This document shows, one piece after another, positions 6,661 through 15,445 of a stretch of 64,000 nucleotides of DNA. A program made the translations under genes and the position numbers. Numbering within the stretch: the stretch's first letter is position 1; every line of letters starts with the position of its first letter. Location: positions 87,876-151,875 of the forward strand of contig NZ_JBMGJC010000011.1 in assembly GCF_048984525.1 (NCBI RefSeq), read 5' to 3'. The notes beneath the pieces are model-generated. The model was not told the origin of the DNA and did no database searches. It worked only from the letters and a program-made list of their open reading frames with translations. The DNA is from Syntrophopropionicum propionicicum_A (lineage in GTDB: Bacteria > Bacillota > Desulfotomaculia > Desulfotomaculales > Pelotomaculaceae).

Positions 6661-8586
6661 ATGAAATATAAAAGTGTAACAACCATAAAAGAAATTAAAG
6701 AATACCTGGGTAGTGCGAAAGTAGTAGCATTCGACTTTGAAACTTCGCCGTTGGATAAATACCGTGATGAGGATAAGGCGGCTTTGGATCCTCATAAAGC
6801 GATAATTGTAGGCGTCAGCTTTTCTGCAGCAGAAGGTACAGCCATTTATGTACCGATATCACATCGTACTGGTGAGAATGTCAAAGAACCGAAGGAACTA
6901 ATGGTTTACTTGAAAACGGCTGTTTTTCAGAATCCCAAGGTAATAAAGGTTGCACATAATTTAAGCTTTGAGGCCATGTTCCTCTATGCCAAAGGAATTG
7001 TTGTGCAGCCTCCGGTCTACGACACCATCGCGGCGGCACAGCTGACGCTCAAAAGCAAGTGGGAGTATCGCAGCTTGTCCGATAGCGGCTTGAAACTGCT
7101 GGCTGCCTCGCTGTTCGGCGCGGAAATGCCGGATTTCCAAACGGTGACAAACGGTCGTCACTTCGATGAGCTGGATCCACAGAACGAGGAAACCATCCAC
7201 TACGCTTGCGCTGACGCGGATTATACGCTGCGTCTTTATCACCGGTTCAACGGCTGGTTTGATTGCTACCTTTCCAGACACCGCTTTATCGTAGAGAATA
7301 TTGAATCGCCGACTGCGGTGTATGTTGGGATGATGAAATATAACGGGCTTTTGGTAGATAAAGACCTGATGCTCGCCAAGCAGGCGGAGGCCGAGAAAAA
7401 GCTGAAAAATCTGCGCTCGGAAATCAACGCCATGACCGGCGGCGTAAATATTGGTGCAAATGCTTCTACATCTGCCTTCAAGAAATATCTTTACAACGAT
7501 CTCGGTTTGCCGGTTTTGAAAACCACAGAAAAATATCAGGAAGCTGCGGACGATCAGGCACTTATACTGCTGCGCGATTGGTGCTATGAAAATAAACCGG
7601 AGCTCGTGCAGCTTTTTAACCTTGTGCAGGAATACCGTAAGTGGGGTAAGCTCAAAAGCACCTATATTGACGGTTACCTCGAGCATATCAATTCAGCCAC
7701 CGGTAGGATCCACCCTGACATGTTTCCTCTGGGAACAGAGACAGGGAGGTTTGCATCCCGGAATCCAAATTGTCAAAATATCCCGAGGCCAGATAGTGAT
7801 GCCATCGGGGTGAGAAACTTTTTTCTAGCCCCGGCCGGCAAGGTGATATTATCACTGGACTTGTCCCAGATTGAGCTGCGTGTTGGCGCTTTCTTCTGCC
7901 GCGATGAAAAGATGTTGGAAACCTACCGCAGCGGTGGCGACATCCATGCCCAGACCACATCAGTCATCTATCGGATCCCGTTTTCACAGGCCAGGGACAA
8001 GAATGCTAAGCAATATAAGGAGCGCCGGGTTATTGCCAAAAACTGCAACTTTGGTGTGTTTTATGGACTATTTCCAAGAGGTCTGCAGCGGACGCTCAAG
8101 TTCAAGGCCGGGCTCAACACCCCGCTTTCGGAGTGTGCGAAAATCATCACCAATCTCAAGGCCGGTTATCCCGGTTTATCTCATTGGCAGGGCGAGGTGA
8201 AAGCCCACGCCGCCAATACCTGCTTTGCGGAAACGTGGCTTGGCAGGCGCAGGTACTTAATTGGCATGCTCTCCGAGGATTGGGGAAAACACTCCTTTGC
8301 CGAGCGTTGTGCGCTCAATACTCCGATTCAGGGTACAGCAGCGGACATACTGAAGCTTGCCATCGGGCGCATCGTTGAAGGGCTTTCCAAGCGCTTATGG
8401 TTAAAGCCGCTACTGCAGGTGCATGACGAGCTGAATTTTGAACTGCCGGTGGACAAGCTGCAAGAGGCAGTGAATTTCATCAAGACCTGCATGGAAGCAC
8501 AACCCTTCCCCGAATTTGACGTGCCGATTATTGCGGAGGCGGCGGTGGGCACCAGATTCGGCAGCTTAAAGGAAATGGAGGTGTAG
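6661..8586 (+). CDS. polA: Family A DNA polymerase (phage PolI type)
   Basis: This is a 641-residue replicative polymerase. The 3'-5' exonuclease domain begins with VVAFDFETSP (Asp25, Glu27). The polymerase domain has motif A (LSLDLSQIELR, about residue 397), motif B (RVIAKNCNFGVFYG, 455-469) and motif C (LLQVHDELNFE, about 583-593). No 5'-3' nuclease domain is present, as is normal for phage enzymes. It lies in the early operon between the cysteine-cluster protein and the primase-helicase, which together would form the replication machine. All catalytic residues look intact. Confidence 0.95.
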   Translation: MKYKSVTTIKEIKEYLGSAKVVAFDFETSPLDKYRDEDKAALDPHKAIIVGVSFSAAEGTAIYVPISHRTGENVKEPKELMVYLKTAVFQNPKVIKVAHNLSFEAMFLYAKGIVVQPPVYDTIAAAQLTLKSKWEYRSLSDSGLKLLAASLFGAEMPDFQTVTNGRHFDELDPQNEETIHYACADADYTLRLYHRFNGWFDCYLSRHRFIVENIESPTAVYVGMMKYNGLLVDKDLMLAKQAEAEKKLKNLRSEINAMTGGVNIGANASTSAFKKYLYNDLGLPVLKTTEKYQEAADDQALILLRDWCYENKPELVQLFNLVQEYRKWGKLKSTYIDGYLEHINSATGRIHPDMFPLGTETGRFASRNPNCQNIPRPDSDAIGVRNFFLAPAGKVILSLDLSQIELRVGAFFCRDEKMLETYRSGGDIHAQTTSVIYRIPFSQARDKNAKQYKERRVIAKNCNFGVFYGLFPRGLQRTLKFKAGLNTPLSECAKIITNLKAGYPGLSHWQGEVKAHAANTCFAETWLGRRRYLIGMLSEDWGKHSFAERCALNTPIQGTAADILKLAIGRIVEGLSKRLWLKPLLQVHDELNFELPVDKLQEAVNFIKTCMEAQPFPEFDVPIIAEAAVGTRFGSLKEMEV

Positions 8587-8589
8587 GCA

Positions 8590-9036
8590 TTGGCTGTAAA
8601 CAAGTTTAATTCCGAGGGCTATTACGACCCGACGCCATTTGAAGCACTAAGTAATATAGAGCGCGAAGCCAAAAAGAATCCTTTTCGACCTCTGGTTTTT
8701 GTCTGCTCTCCCTATGCCGGTGACATTGTAAAGAACACCGAAAACGCGCGGCGTTACAGCAGATATGTAGTGAAGCAAAACTGCATCCCGCTTGCACCGC
8801 ACCTGCTTTTCCCGCAATTCCTCGACGATACTAACCAACAGGAACGCGACCTCGGTATATTCTTTGGCATGGTGCTTATGAGCAAATGTGCCGGGCTATG
8901 GGTGTTTGGCGGCAGAATTACCGCTGGTATGGCGGTAGAAATCGAAAAAGCTGTGCAGCGGGGCATTCCAATTCGATACTTCAATGATCGATGTGAGGAG
9001 GTGCAGCCCTTTGGGGTACCCGAAGGAACTTACTGA
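8590..9036 (+). CDS. DUF4406-like protein (nucleoside 2-deoxyribosyltransferase fold)
   Basis: This is a 148-residue protein with a TTG start six bases after GGAGGTG. The FVCSPYAGD strand-loop, followed by NARRYSRYV, LAPHLLFPQFLDD and a GMAVEIEKAVQRGIPI helix, matches the phage family related to nucleoside 2-deoxyribosyltransferases. The fold suggests handling of nucleotides or nucleosides, but the phage role is not established. It overlaps the next gene by about 26 bases, so translation is probably coupled within the replication operon. Confidence 0.8.
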   Translation: MAVNKFNSEGYYDPTPFEALSNIEREAKKNPFRPLVFVCSPYAGDIVKNTENARRYSRYVVKQNCIPLAPHLLFPQFLDDTNQQERDLGIFFGMVLMSKCAGLWVFGGRITAGMAVEIEKAVQRGIPIRYFNDRCEEVQPFGVPEGTY

Positions 9037-11557
9037 GCGCAGGCAATGGGTATGTTGGCGTTTGATTCCCGACAAGGCCGGCAGCAAGGATAAAAAGGTA
9101 CCCTTCAATCCAAACACGGGTAAGCCAGCCTCCTCCAATAAGGCTGAAACCTGGACGGACTATGCGACCGCCGTTGATGCGGTAAAGCGCTATGGCTTTA
9201 CCGGACTGGGCTTTATGTTCAGCAAAAAGGATGGTGTAGTCGGCGTTGACATTGATGACTGCTATGACCAGGCAAGCGGCAGCTTCAACGAAACGGCTGC
9301 GGCTATTATCTCCAGGCAGCCTACCTACGCGGAATTTTCTCCCTCCGGGAAAGGGGTGCATCTGTTTTTCAAGGGCAGCTTGCCGGAAGGCGGCAATAAG
9401 AACACCACGACGGGTGTGGAAATGTATGACAGTGTTCGCTATTTTACCATGACCGGCAAGAAGCTGGACGGTGCGCTTGATACGATCTCGGAAGATAGCG
9501 GTACGCTCAGGTGGATACACGAAACCTTCATCCGGACTCCCAAAAAGGCGAAGAAAAAAGGAAAGCCCAATAAAAAAGCGGCATTAGAGCCGCTCTCCGA
9601 TGAAGAACTACTCGAAAAGGCAAAAAGCTCCGGCAGCGGCGAGAATTTCACCTTGCTGTGGGAGGGCAGGTGGCAGGACAGTTTTGCAAGCCAGTCTGAA
9701 GCGGATTTATCGCTTTGCTGTAAGCTGGCCTTCTGGTCGGGCAAGGACAGGGAGCAGATGGACAGGCTCTTTCGGCAGTCGGCTTTGTTTCGTGAGAAAT
9801 GGGATGAAAAGCACCATGCCAGCGGCGCGACCTACGGCGAGGAAACCCTGAACAAAGCTTTAGAAGCCACAGATACCGTATATAGTTCTGCAGGCGCCCC
9901 GGCGATCTTCGAACATGAGGGTAGATATTTTCGTACCAAGGGCGATAATATCTATCCGATTACCAACTTCCTTTTTAAGCCGGTGGAGATGATTGTGTCA
10001 GAGGAAGAAACACAGCTCACGGCCGACCTCATAACCGTGCGCGGTGAAACCCTTCGCCAGACCTTTATGACCACAGATTTCTCTAACCAGCAGAAATTCA
10101 AGGGTATTCTCAACCGCCGCACCATTGCACTCAGCTATCTCGGCTCGGAGGGCGATCTTGAATTACTCAAAGGCTATATCTCCGAACTGGAGTGGCAGGT
10201 GAAAACCGGTGTCAAGGCGCTCGGGATCTATGAGCACGGTGGCAGGTTGGTTTTTGTATCTTCGAAAGGGGCCATTGAAGCTGGCGGGACTTTGGTTGAG
10301 GATATCGTCCAGCTTGAGAAGTACCGCAGCATCAGCAGTACAATTTTGTCCTGCGGCTCGCTCAAAAAGGAGCAGCTTCAAAAGCTCGGAGAGTGGCTTA
10401 TGACATACAACGAGCCTGCAAAAGCAGTATCAATTCTCGCCTGGACAGCGGGATGTTTTATTAAGACGCATTTACGCAAAGAGGGCATCAAGTTTCCGCA
10501 TTTGTTTCTCATCGGTGAGGCGGGAAGCGGAAAGTCCAATACATTAGAGCGGGTCATCCTCCCTATATTTTCGAGAACCAAGGTAACGGCTGCTGCGCAG
10601 GTGACAGCTTTTACCCTGATGAAGGAATCGGCATCTTCGAACATTATACCCCAGCCGATGGACGAGTTTAAACCATCTAAAATAGACAAGACGAAGCTGA
10701 ATGCCCTGTATAACCATTTCCGTGATACCTATGACGGGCATGAAGGTATTCGGGGACGAGCAGACCAAACGGCAGTGACCTATGAACTTTTAGCGCCGCT
10801 CATTGTGGCAGGGGAGGAATCGGCGGATGAAGCGGCAGTACGCGAGCGAAGTATTGAACTTCTGTTTTCCAAAAAAGATCTGAAACCGGTAGATTGTCGT
10901 AAGGCTTTCAATCTACTGTGCGCCAATGAGGATCTGCTTGGCTGCTTTGGACGGAGTCTTTTGGACACAGTTCTGCAAACACAGCCCGCTGAAGTTCATA
11001 AGTGGTATGAGGAAGGATACGCTGGCTTTGCCAAAGAACTGCCGTCTAGGATCGTCAACAATCTAGCCTGCTGTTACGCAGGACTTTGTCTGGTTGAAAA
11101 ACTGTGCATCTCTCTCGGGCTGACATGGGCAGAGGTATTCCCGTATAACCGTGATCCCTGCAAAAATTACCTCGAGTTTGCTGCACAGGAGTACCTGCTT
11201 GACGGGGGTACAAACAACAAGAGCATTGTCGAGCTGACATTTGAAATTATGTCCCGGATGGGACTTGATCCTAAAAGCGAGTACAACATCAGTGCCGATG
11301 GAAAGGTCCTAAGCCTATGGATGAACCATGTTTACGACCGTTATACCAAATACCGAAAGGATTATGCGATATGCGGTGAGGTTCTATCCTACGCACAGTT
11401 TAAAAAGCAGCTTATGCATTCCGACTTCTTTCTGGAAAGCAATGTCCCAAAGAGATTCGGCAGCGATATTCACAAAGCCTGGACGATAGATTACGCGATT
11501 CTAAAGGCGCGGTGCGATGTTTCCGGTTTTGAGATCACAGAAATAGACCCTCTATAA
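9011..11557 (+). CDS. Primase-polymerase/helicase replication protein
   Basis: I chose the TTG at 9011, seven bases after GAGGAGGTG, giving 848 residues beginning MGYPKELTERRQWVCW; an in-frame ATG at 8984 lacks a ribosome site. The N-terminal domain is an archaeo-eukaryotic-type primase fold: GVVGVDIDD (metal-binding Asp pair) and SPSGKGVHLF (conserved His). After a lysine-rich linker, the C-terminal ATPase has a P-loop GEAGSGKS near residue 500 and the surrounding helicase core. Such fused proteins prime and unwind phage DNA and would work with the family A polymerase upstream. Confidence 0.88.
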   Translation: MGYPKELTERRQWVCWRLIPDKAGSKDKKVPFNPNTGKPASSNKAETWTDYATAVDAVKRYGFTGLGFMFSKKDGVVGVDIDDCYDQASGSFNETAAAIISRQPTYAEFSPSGKGVHLFFKGSLPEGGNKNTTTGVEMYDSVRYFTMTGKKLDGALDTISEDSGTLRWIHETFIRTPKKAKKKGKPNKKAALEPLSDEELLEKAKSSGSGENFTLLWEGRWQDSFASQSEADLSLCCKLAFWSGKDREQMDRLFRQSALFREKWDEKHHASGATYGEETLNKALEATDTVYSSAGAPAIFEHEGRYFRTKGDNIYPITNFLFKPVEMIVSEEETQLTADLITVRGETLRQTFMTTDFSNQQKFKGILNRRTIALSYLGSEGDLELLKGYISELEWQVKTGVKALGIYEHGGRLVFVSSKGAIEAGGTLVEDIVQLEKYRSISSTILSCGSLKKEQLQKLGEWLMTYNEPAKAVSILAWTAGCFIKTHLRKEGIKFPHLFLIGEAGSGKSNTLERVILPIFSRTKVTAAAQVTAFTLMKESASSNIIPQPMDEFKPSKIDKTKLNALYNHFRDTYDGHEGIRGRADQTAVTYELLAPLIVAGEESADEAAVRERSIELLFSKKDLKPVDCRKAFNLLCANEDLLGCFGRSLLDTVLQTQPAEVHKWYEEGYAGFAKELPSRIVNNLACCYAGLCLVEKLCISLGLTWAEVFPYNRDPCKNYLEFAAQEYLLDGGTNNKSIVELTFEIMSRMGLDPKSEYNISADGKVLSLWMNHVYDRYTKYRKDYAICGEVLSYAQFKKQLMHSDFFLESNVPKRFGSDIHKAWTIDYAILKARCDVSGFEITEIDPL

Positions 11558-11734
11558 ATGTAACTTTTTTTATGATGTAACCTCTATAACCTCTATATTA
11601 GAGCTACGCGGAAAAAGTATATTTTTTTCATACGTGTGCGCGCGTGTGTATATGTGTAAAAATATGTGAACCTATAGAAATGGCGGTTTCGAGGTTACAT
11701 TGCGTGTTTAGGTTACAAAACAAGGTGGGCCAAT
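11558..11734. other. Intergenic region with a 30-bp alternating pyrimidine-purine tract
   Basis: Bases 11629-11658 alternate strictly pyrimidine-purine for 30 bp, with a CGCGCG core, a Z-DNA-prone composition. The region also repeats TAACCTCTA (near 11579 and 11588) and TGTAAC/GTTACA words. It directly follows the primase-helicase gene, so a replication origin or regulatory site is possible. No clear promoter or hairpin was seen. Confidence 0.5.
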
Positions 11735-12019
11735 ATGGCAGAGAAAGAAATCACAAACGCAATCCTGCATTACCTTAAGACTGTGCCAACCTGCTTTGCC
11801 TGGAAAACCCATGGTGGTATTTACGGCACAGCCGGCATCCCCGACATCATCTGCTGCATTGGCGGCAGGTTCGTCGCCTTTGAGGTGAAGACTCCATCGG
11901 GGAAACTGACAAAGCTGCAAGAAATAACGATACAAAGAATACGAAAAGCAAAGGGCCAAGCCTACAAAGTTTCAAGCGTCAAGGAGGTTAAAACAATACT
12001 TGAACGTTTGGAGGATTAG
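11735..12019 (+). CDS. VRR-NUC domain nuclease
   Basis: This is a 94-residue stand-alone VRR-NUC protein. It shows the expected PD-(D/E)XK arrangement: an N-terminal helix (EKEITNAILHYL), GGIYGTAGIPDIICCIGG with the catalytic Asp, FEVKTPSGKLTKLQ with Glu and Lys, and a QxxxI helix. Phage VRR-NUC proteins are thought to act as structure-specific (Holliday-junction-like) nucleases in replication or recombination. It begins a short gene cluster after the intergenic tract, ending five bases before the next start. Confidence 0.9.
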   Translation: MAEKEITNAILHYLKTVPTCFAWKTHGGIYGTAGIPDIICCIGGRFVAFEVKTPSGKLTKLQEITIQRIRKAKGQAYKVSSVKEVKTILERLED

Positions 12020-12024
12020 CCTTT

Positions 12025-12261
12025 ATGAATATAAAATGTTTTGGCGGCAAGGGGAAAAATGGCTGTGAAATCCTGGTCGTCCGTAAATGTCCCGGTGACA
12101 GCTGCTCATACTTTAAAACCAAGTACCAGCACCAAACTGATATTGGGAAAACGCTCAAGCTGCTGGCGAGCCTGGACAAAGAACACCAGCAGTACATTGC
12201 CGATAAATATTACAGAGGCAAGAAGCCCTGGCTGGAAGGCGGTGCCAGCAATGACCGCTAG
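12025..12261 (+). CDS. Small phage protein of unknown function
   Basis: This is a 78-residue protein whose ribosome site (GGAGGA) lies in the end of the VRR-NUC gene. It has two cysteine pairs within CEILVVRKCPGDSC that may bind metal, and ends in a basic helix with a KKPWL motif. The position between a VRR nuclease and a late-type regulator is typical of phage middle genes. I do not recognise the family. It overlaps the following start by 11 bases. Confidence 0.65.
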   Translation: MNIKCFGGKGKNGCEILVVRKCPGDSCSYFKTKYQHQTDIGKTLKLLASLDKEHQQYIADKYYRGKKPWLEGGASNDR

Positions 12262-12667
12262 AGAGTATCTGAGCCAGGCTTACCGCATAGACCAGCGCAT
12301 CAACAGCAAGCTGGAGCAGATCGCCTCGCTGCGAGCTCTGGCGGCCAAGGTCACGTCAACGCTGTCCGATATGCCCTGCAACCCCAAGAGCCAAACCTTA
12401 TCAATGGAGAATATAATTTGCAAGATGGTTGATCTGGAGAATGAAATCAATAATGATATCGATAACCTGTTGGATTTGAAAAACAATATTGTGACGGCCA
12501 TCAAGCGGATAGAAAACCCGAAGTCCCGGATGCTTCTAGAACTTCGATACCTATGCTTTAAAAGTTGGGAGCAAATCGCGGTTGATATGGGTTACAATTC
12601 TAAGTACATTTTTAGGCTTCATGACAAAGCTCTAGAAAAAGTTTTGATTACGAAAAGTGGTGAATAA
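12251..12667 (+). CDS. Sigma-70 region 4-like late transcription regulator
   Basis: The start is the ATG at 12251, giving 138 residues; the open frame extends upstream but overlaps the previous gene. The N-terminal 90 residues form a long helical coiled coil, and the C-terminus (ELRYLCFKSWEQIAVDMGY, then KYIFRLHDKALEKV) is a sigma region 4-type helix-turn-helix. Proteins of this RinA/ArpU/DUF1492-like class activate late genes in Gram-positive phages. It sits immediately upstream of a terminator and the packaging genes, as such regulators do. Confidence 0.78.
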   Translation: MTAREYLSQAYRIDQRINSKLEQIASLRALAAKVTSTLSDMPCNPKSQTLSMENIICKMVDLENEINNDIDNLLDLKNNIVTAIKRIENPKSRMLLELRYLCFKSWEQIAVDMGYNSKYIFRLHDKALEKVLITKSGE

Positions 12668-12720
12668 AAGAGGTTGAATGTGACTATTATCTTCTGTTAA
12701 TATTATAATGACAGGTAAAG

Positions 12721-12755
12721 AAAGCCCCGAGGCGACAGCGCTTTTGGGGCTTTTT
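12721..12755 (+). terminator. Rho-independent terminator after the early/middle genes
   Basis: AAAGCCCC (12721-12728) pairs with GGGGCTTT (12746-12753) around a 17-base loop, and the 3' arm runs into a T tract. It follows the late regulator. Confidence 0.75.
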
Positions 12756-12779
12756 CTATGTGCAAAAACAGGTGATCCA

Positions 12780-12902
12780 ATGAATAAATGCAGGGGCTGC
12801 ATCTGGGCAAGATGGCTTAACAAAAGGAAAGTGGTCTGCCTCTTTCCTAAGTGTGTAAAAAGAGGGCCTACCAGCAAAGCGCTTTTCTCTGGGATGGCAT
12901 GA
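12780..12902 (+). CDS. Cysteine-rich mini-protein (about 40 residues)
   Basis: An ATG at 12780 after AGGTGATCC opens a 40-residue frame containing C-x2-C (CRGC) and a second cysteine pair, in a strongly basic protein (WARWLNKRKVVCLFPKC). This is the size of zinc-knuckle mini-proteins that often precede phage HNH genes. The stop overlaps the HNH start at 12899 (ATGA), implying coupled translation. The function is unknown, possibly an accessory to the HNH nuclease. Confidence 0.6.
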   Translation: MNKCRGCIWARWLNKRKVVCLFPKCVKRGPTSKALFSGMA

Positions 12903-13207
12903 AACAATTTGCAAAGAAGTTCTACAAATCAAGAGCCTGGCAGGATTGTCGGGTTGCTTTCTTTAGAAGCATGTATGGATTGTGCGAACAATGCGGAGCC
13001 GGCGGGGTGATTGTCCACCACAAAACCGCTCTGACACCGCAGAACATAAACGATCCAACTGTGACGCTGAACTGGGACAACCTTGAGCTGCTCTGCCAAT
13101 GCTGCCACAACAGGGCTCACGGGTCGAGTAGTACAAGTGACGACACCAGGTTTGACGAAGGTGGCAATCTGATTCCAAAGACCTCCCCCCCGGTCAATAA
13201 ATACTAA
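12899..13207 (+). CDS. Phage HNH endonuclease (packaging-associated)
   Basis: This is a 102-residue protein starting at the ATG at 12899, coupled to the upstream mini-gene. It shows the phage HNH layout: YKSRAWQDCRVAFF, a CEQCG knuckle, VHHKTAL, then NWDNLELLCQCCHNRAHG. Small HNH proteins next to terminase genes are needed for cos-site cleavage in HK97-like phages, which fits here, although a methylase and several small genes intervene before the terminases. A run of six C's occurs near the 3' end of the gene. Confidence 0.9.
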   Translation: MKQFAKKFYKSRAWQDCRVAFFRSMYGLCEQCGAGGVIVHHKTALTPQNINDPTVTLNWDNLELLCQCCHNRAHGSSSTSDDTRFDEGGNLIPKTSPPVNKY

Positions 13208-13215
13208 AAAACGCC

Positions 13216-13258
13216 TGGGGACCGGGAAGGGGAGCATCGAAAACCCCGGCAGTCCCCA
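13216..13258. other. Hairpin in the leader of the methylase gene
   Basis: TGGGGAC (13216-13222) pairs perfectly with GTCCCCA (13252-13258), with further CGGG/CCCG pairing inside. No T run follows, so it is more likely a leader structure or a weak terminator than a strong terminator. Confidence 0.45.
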
Positions 13259-13280
13259 ATCAAGCCATGAGGAGAAATAT

Positions 13281-14516
13281 ATGGATATCCAAAAAATCAA
13301 AGCTGATAAATTAAAACCGGCGTCATACAATCCCCGTAAGAAATTGAAGCCAGCTGACCCTGAATATCAAAAGATAGAACGCTCCATCAAAGAGTTTGGC
13401 TACGTTGACCCGATCATCATCAACAAAGACATGACCATTATCGGCGGCCACCAGCGCTACAACGTGTTGGTCGACCAGGGCTACAGCGAGCTGGATTGCG
13501 TAGTCGTTGACCTGCCCAAAGATCGGGAGAAGGCTCTCAACATCGCGCTCAACAAGATCAGCGGCGAGTGGGACGAGGCTGCGCTGGCCCAGCTGCTAGG
13601 AGAACTTGGTGACCTTACTGAGCTGACCGGCTTTGACGCCAAAGAGATAGACGAGCTATTCGCCAAGTTCATCGATAAAGGCAAAGTGCAAGAAGACGAC
13701 TTTGACGCCGACGCCGAGGTTGCTAAAATTACAAACCCGATCGCCAGGCGGGGGGATGTCTGGCAGCTCGGTAGGCACCGATTAGTATGCGGGGACAGTA
13801 CGCTGGCAGGCGATTTTGAAGCGCTGATGGACGGAAGGCAGGCTGACCTGGTTCTGACCGATCCACCCTATAATGTAGATTATGAGGGCGGCACCAAAGA
13901 CAAGCTGAAGATTAAAAACGATAAGCTGCAGGACGAAAAGTTCCTGCAGTTTCTTACAGACGCCTTTGTGCACATGAACACTTATTCCAAAAAGGGCGCT
14001 CCCATTTATGTGTTTCATGCAGACAGCGAAGGCTACAACTTCAGAACCGCTTTCAAGCAGGCAGGATACATCCTGCGCCAGTGCCTGGTATGGGTAAAAA
14101 ACTCCCTGGTACTCGGCCGGCAGGATTATCAGTGGCAGCATGAGCCGATCCTCTACGGCTGGAAGGACGGGGCAAGCCACGCCTGGTATGGCGACCGCAA
14201 GCAGACGACGCTGATCAGGTTCGACAAGCCGCACCGTAACGCTGATCATCCAACGATGAAACCGATAGGCTTGTGCGGGTATTTTATCTCCAACTCCAGC
14301 AAGGAAGGAGATATTGTCCTTGACCCGTTTGGCGGCAGCGGCAGCACATTGATTGCCTGCGAACAGACTGGTCGCAGCTGTTATACCATAGAGCTCGATG
14401 AAAAATATACGGACATCATTGTGAAAAGGTATATCCAGCAGGCCGGCTCAGATAGCAGTGTGTTCCTGGAAAGGGACGGGCAGAAAATACCTTTTAAAGA
14501 TATCCCCAAACTATAA
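13281..14516 (+). CDS. DNA methyltransferase with N-terminal ParB-like domain
   Basis: This is a 411-residue protein starting after GAGGAG. Residues 1-130 are a ParB/Srx-like domain (IGGHQRYNV and ERSIKEFGYVDPIII). The rest is an amino-methyltransferase with the TDPPYN catalytic motif near residue 192 and the SAM-binding DPFGGSGSTLIAC near residue 350, i.e. the DPPY motif before the SAM motif (beta-class order). Such ParB-MTase fusions are common in phages and probably methylate adenine or N4-cytosine to protect phage DNA; the type cannot be told by eye. Confidence 0.92.
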   Translation: MDIQKIKADKLKPASYNPRKKLKPADPEYQKIERSIKEFGYVDPIIINKDMTIIGGHQRYNVLVDQGYSELDCVVVDLPKDREKALNIALNKISGEWDEAALAQLLGELGDLTELTGFDAKEIDELFAKFIDKGKVQEDDFDADAEVAKITNPIARRGDVWQLGRHRLVCGDSTLAGDFEALMDGRQADLVLTDPPYNVDYEGGTKDKLKIKNDKLQDEKFLQFLTDAFVHMNTYSKKGAPIYVFHADSEGYNFRTAFKQAGYILRQCLVWVKNSLVLGRQDYQWQHEPILYGWKDGASHAWYGDRKQTTLIRFDKPHRNADHPTMKPIGLCGYFISNSSKEGDIVLDPFGGSGSTLIACEQTGRSCYTIELDEKYTDIIVKRYIQQAGSDSSVFLERDGQKIPFKDIPKL

Positions 14517-14577
14517 ATAAAACCTTGCTATTTCCTGTGTTTGGAGCGATATATAGACTACCAAAAAACACAGGAGG
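14516..14577 (+). promoter_or_regulatory. Duplicated leader hairpin that enfolds a ribosome site, copy 1
   Basis: A 62-bp element is repeated at 15446-15507. CCTGTGTTT (14534-14542) pairs with AAACACAGG (14566-14574), and the AGGAGG ribosome site (14572-14577) begins inside the 3' arm. The loop has the conserved word GATATATAGACTACC. The layout suggests translational control of the next gene. Confidence 0.65.
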
Positions 14578-14585
14578 TATTGCAC

Positions 14586-15191
14586 ATGGACAAAAACGAA
14601 AAAACCAAACCGGACGGATTAGACGATCTCTTAGTTGACAGCCTTGAGGTCCAGTTTCCCATTGAAGGGCACAGTGGGGCTACCCTGCGAAACCTGGTCA
14701 ACATGCTCGCCAGCAAGCAGAAATTGATTGCTAAAGCTTTTAACATCAACGGGGTGCTGCTGGATGAGAATTTTGCGCAGGCTTTAAACGAGAAGGTGAT
14801 TTGCACCACAGAGGATTTTACAAAAGCCATCCTCGATTTAGGACCTGACAGATCTCCGGGACTTTCCTTCGACTTTGAAAACGGGACCTTTACCTTTAAG
14901 CTGGCCGGCGGCAGCTTTAACAGTGATAAGGTAACAGCCTTCAGGGACCTGGCCGCGCTCATGGATAATAACGCTAAAATACTTAAACATGTATCCTTCA
15001 AACCGGCCCAGGAGGACAATCCCAAATTCGCCTTCAGGACTTGGCTTACCCGGCTCGGGATGAACGGCGGCGAGTACAAAGCCTCAAGAAAGGCAATGCT
15101 CGCCTCGCTGGAGGGCAGCAGCGCTTTCAGAAAGCCGCAAGAGACGAATAAAAAGACTTTGGGCAGCATGGAATTAGTTGAAGTCGAATAA
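14586..15191 (+). CDS. Phage protein between methylase and terminase (virulence-associated type), unknown function
   Basis: The start is the ATG at 14586, eight bases after AGGAGG, giving 201 residues. The segment HSGATLRNLVNMLASKQKLI resembles proteins annotated as phage virulence-associated that occupy this genomic position. The C-terminal half (KPAQEDNPKFAFRTWLTRLG) continues with a basic region. No catalytic motif is visible. Its leader contains the duplicated ribosome-site hairpin, so its translation is probably regulated. The function is unknown. Confidence 0.7.
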   Translation: MDKNEKTKPDGLDDLLVDSLEVQFPIEGHSGATLRNLVNMLASKQKLIAKAFNINGVLLDENFAQALNEKVICTTEDFTKAILDLGPDRSPGLSFDFENGTFTFKLAGGSFNSDKVTAFRDLAALMDNNAKILKHVSFKPAQEDNPKFAFRTWLTRLGMNGGEYKASRKAMLASLEGSSAFRKPQETNKKTLGSMELVEVE

Positions 15192-15209
15192 ATACAAGGA
15201 GCCTTGGCG

Positions 15210-15416
15210 ATGGATAAATTTTTTTCACAGAAATTTTGCGACAGATGTGGTGGCAGTCTGGAACAGGGCAGAATCATGTCAATGCTGAATACTGATTGCA
15301 TATGCCTGGCCTGCAAGGAAAAAGAAAAAACCCGTAGCGATTACGAAGAGGCGGCAAAAGCTGAACTGGAAGAGATCAAAAAGGGCAACTACAATTACAA
15401 AGGCATCAAAGGCTGA
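15210..15416 (+). CDS. Small zinc-ribbon phage protein
   Basis: This is a 68-residue protein; the ATG at 15210 lies eight bases from AAGGAG, better placed than the in-frame TTG at 15204. Two CxxC pairs (CDRCGG and CLACKEKE) form a zinc ribbon in the first 35 residues, followed by an acidic/basic helix and a short NYNYKG tail. It is probably a nucleic-acid-binding or adaptor protein. It lies between the two copies of the leader hairpin. Confidence 0.7.
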   Translation: MDKFFSQKFCDRCGGSLEQGRIMSMLNTDCICLACKEKEKTRSDYEEAAKAELEEIKKGNYNYKGIKG

Positions 15417-15445
15417 AACGCCCTATTTAAATATCCCAAAACCCC

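Noticed and set aside
6961..7686. Long minus-strand open frame inside the DNA polymerase gene
   Set aside because: It is antisense to a fully conserved polymerase, has no ribosome site and a composition typical of shadow frames.
8984..9010. ATG start for the primase-helicase
   Set aside because: No ribosome site precedes it, whereas the TTG at 9011 follows GAGGAGGTG at seven bases.
14558..15316. 252-residue minus-strand frame across the unknown phage gene
   Set aside because: It is a mirror of the coding strand, with Ser/Leu-rich composition; no start signal.
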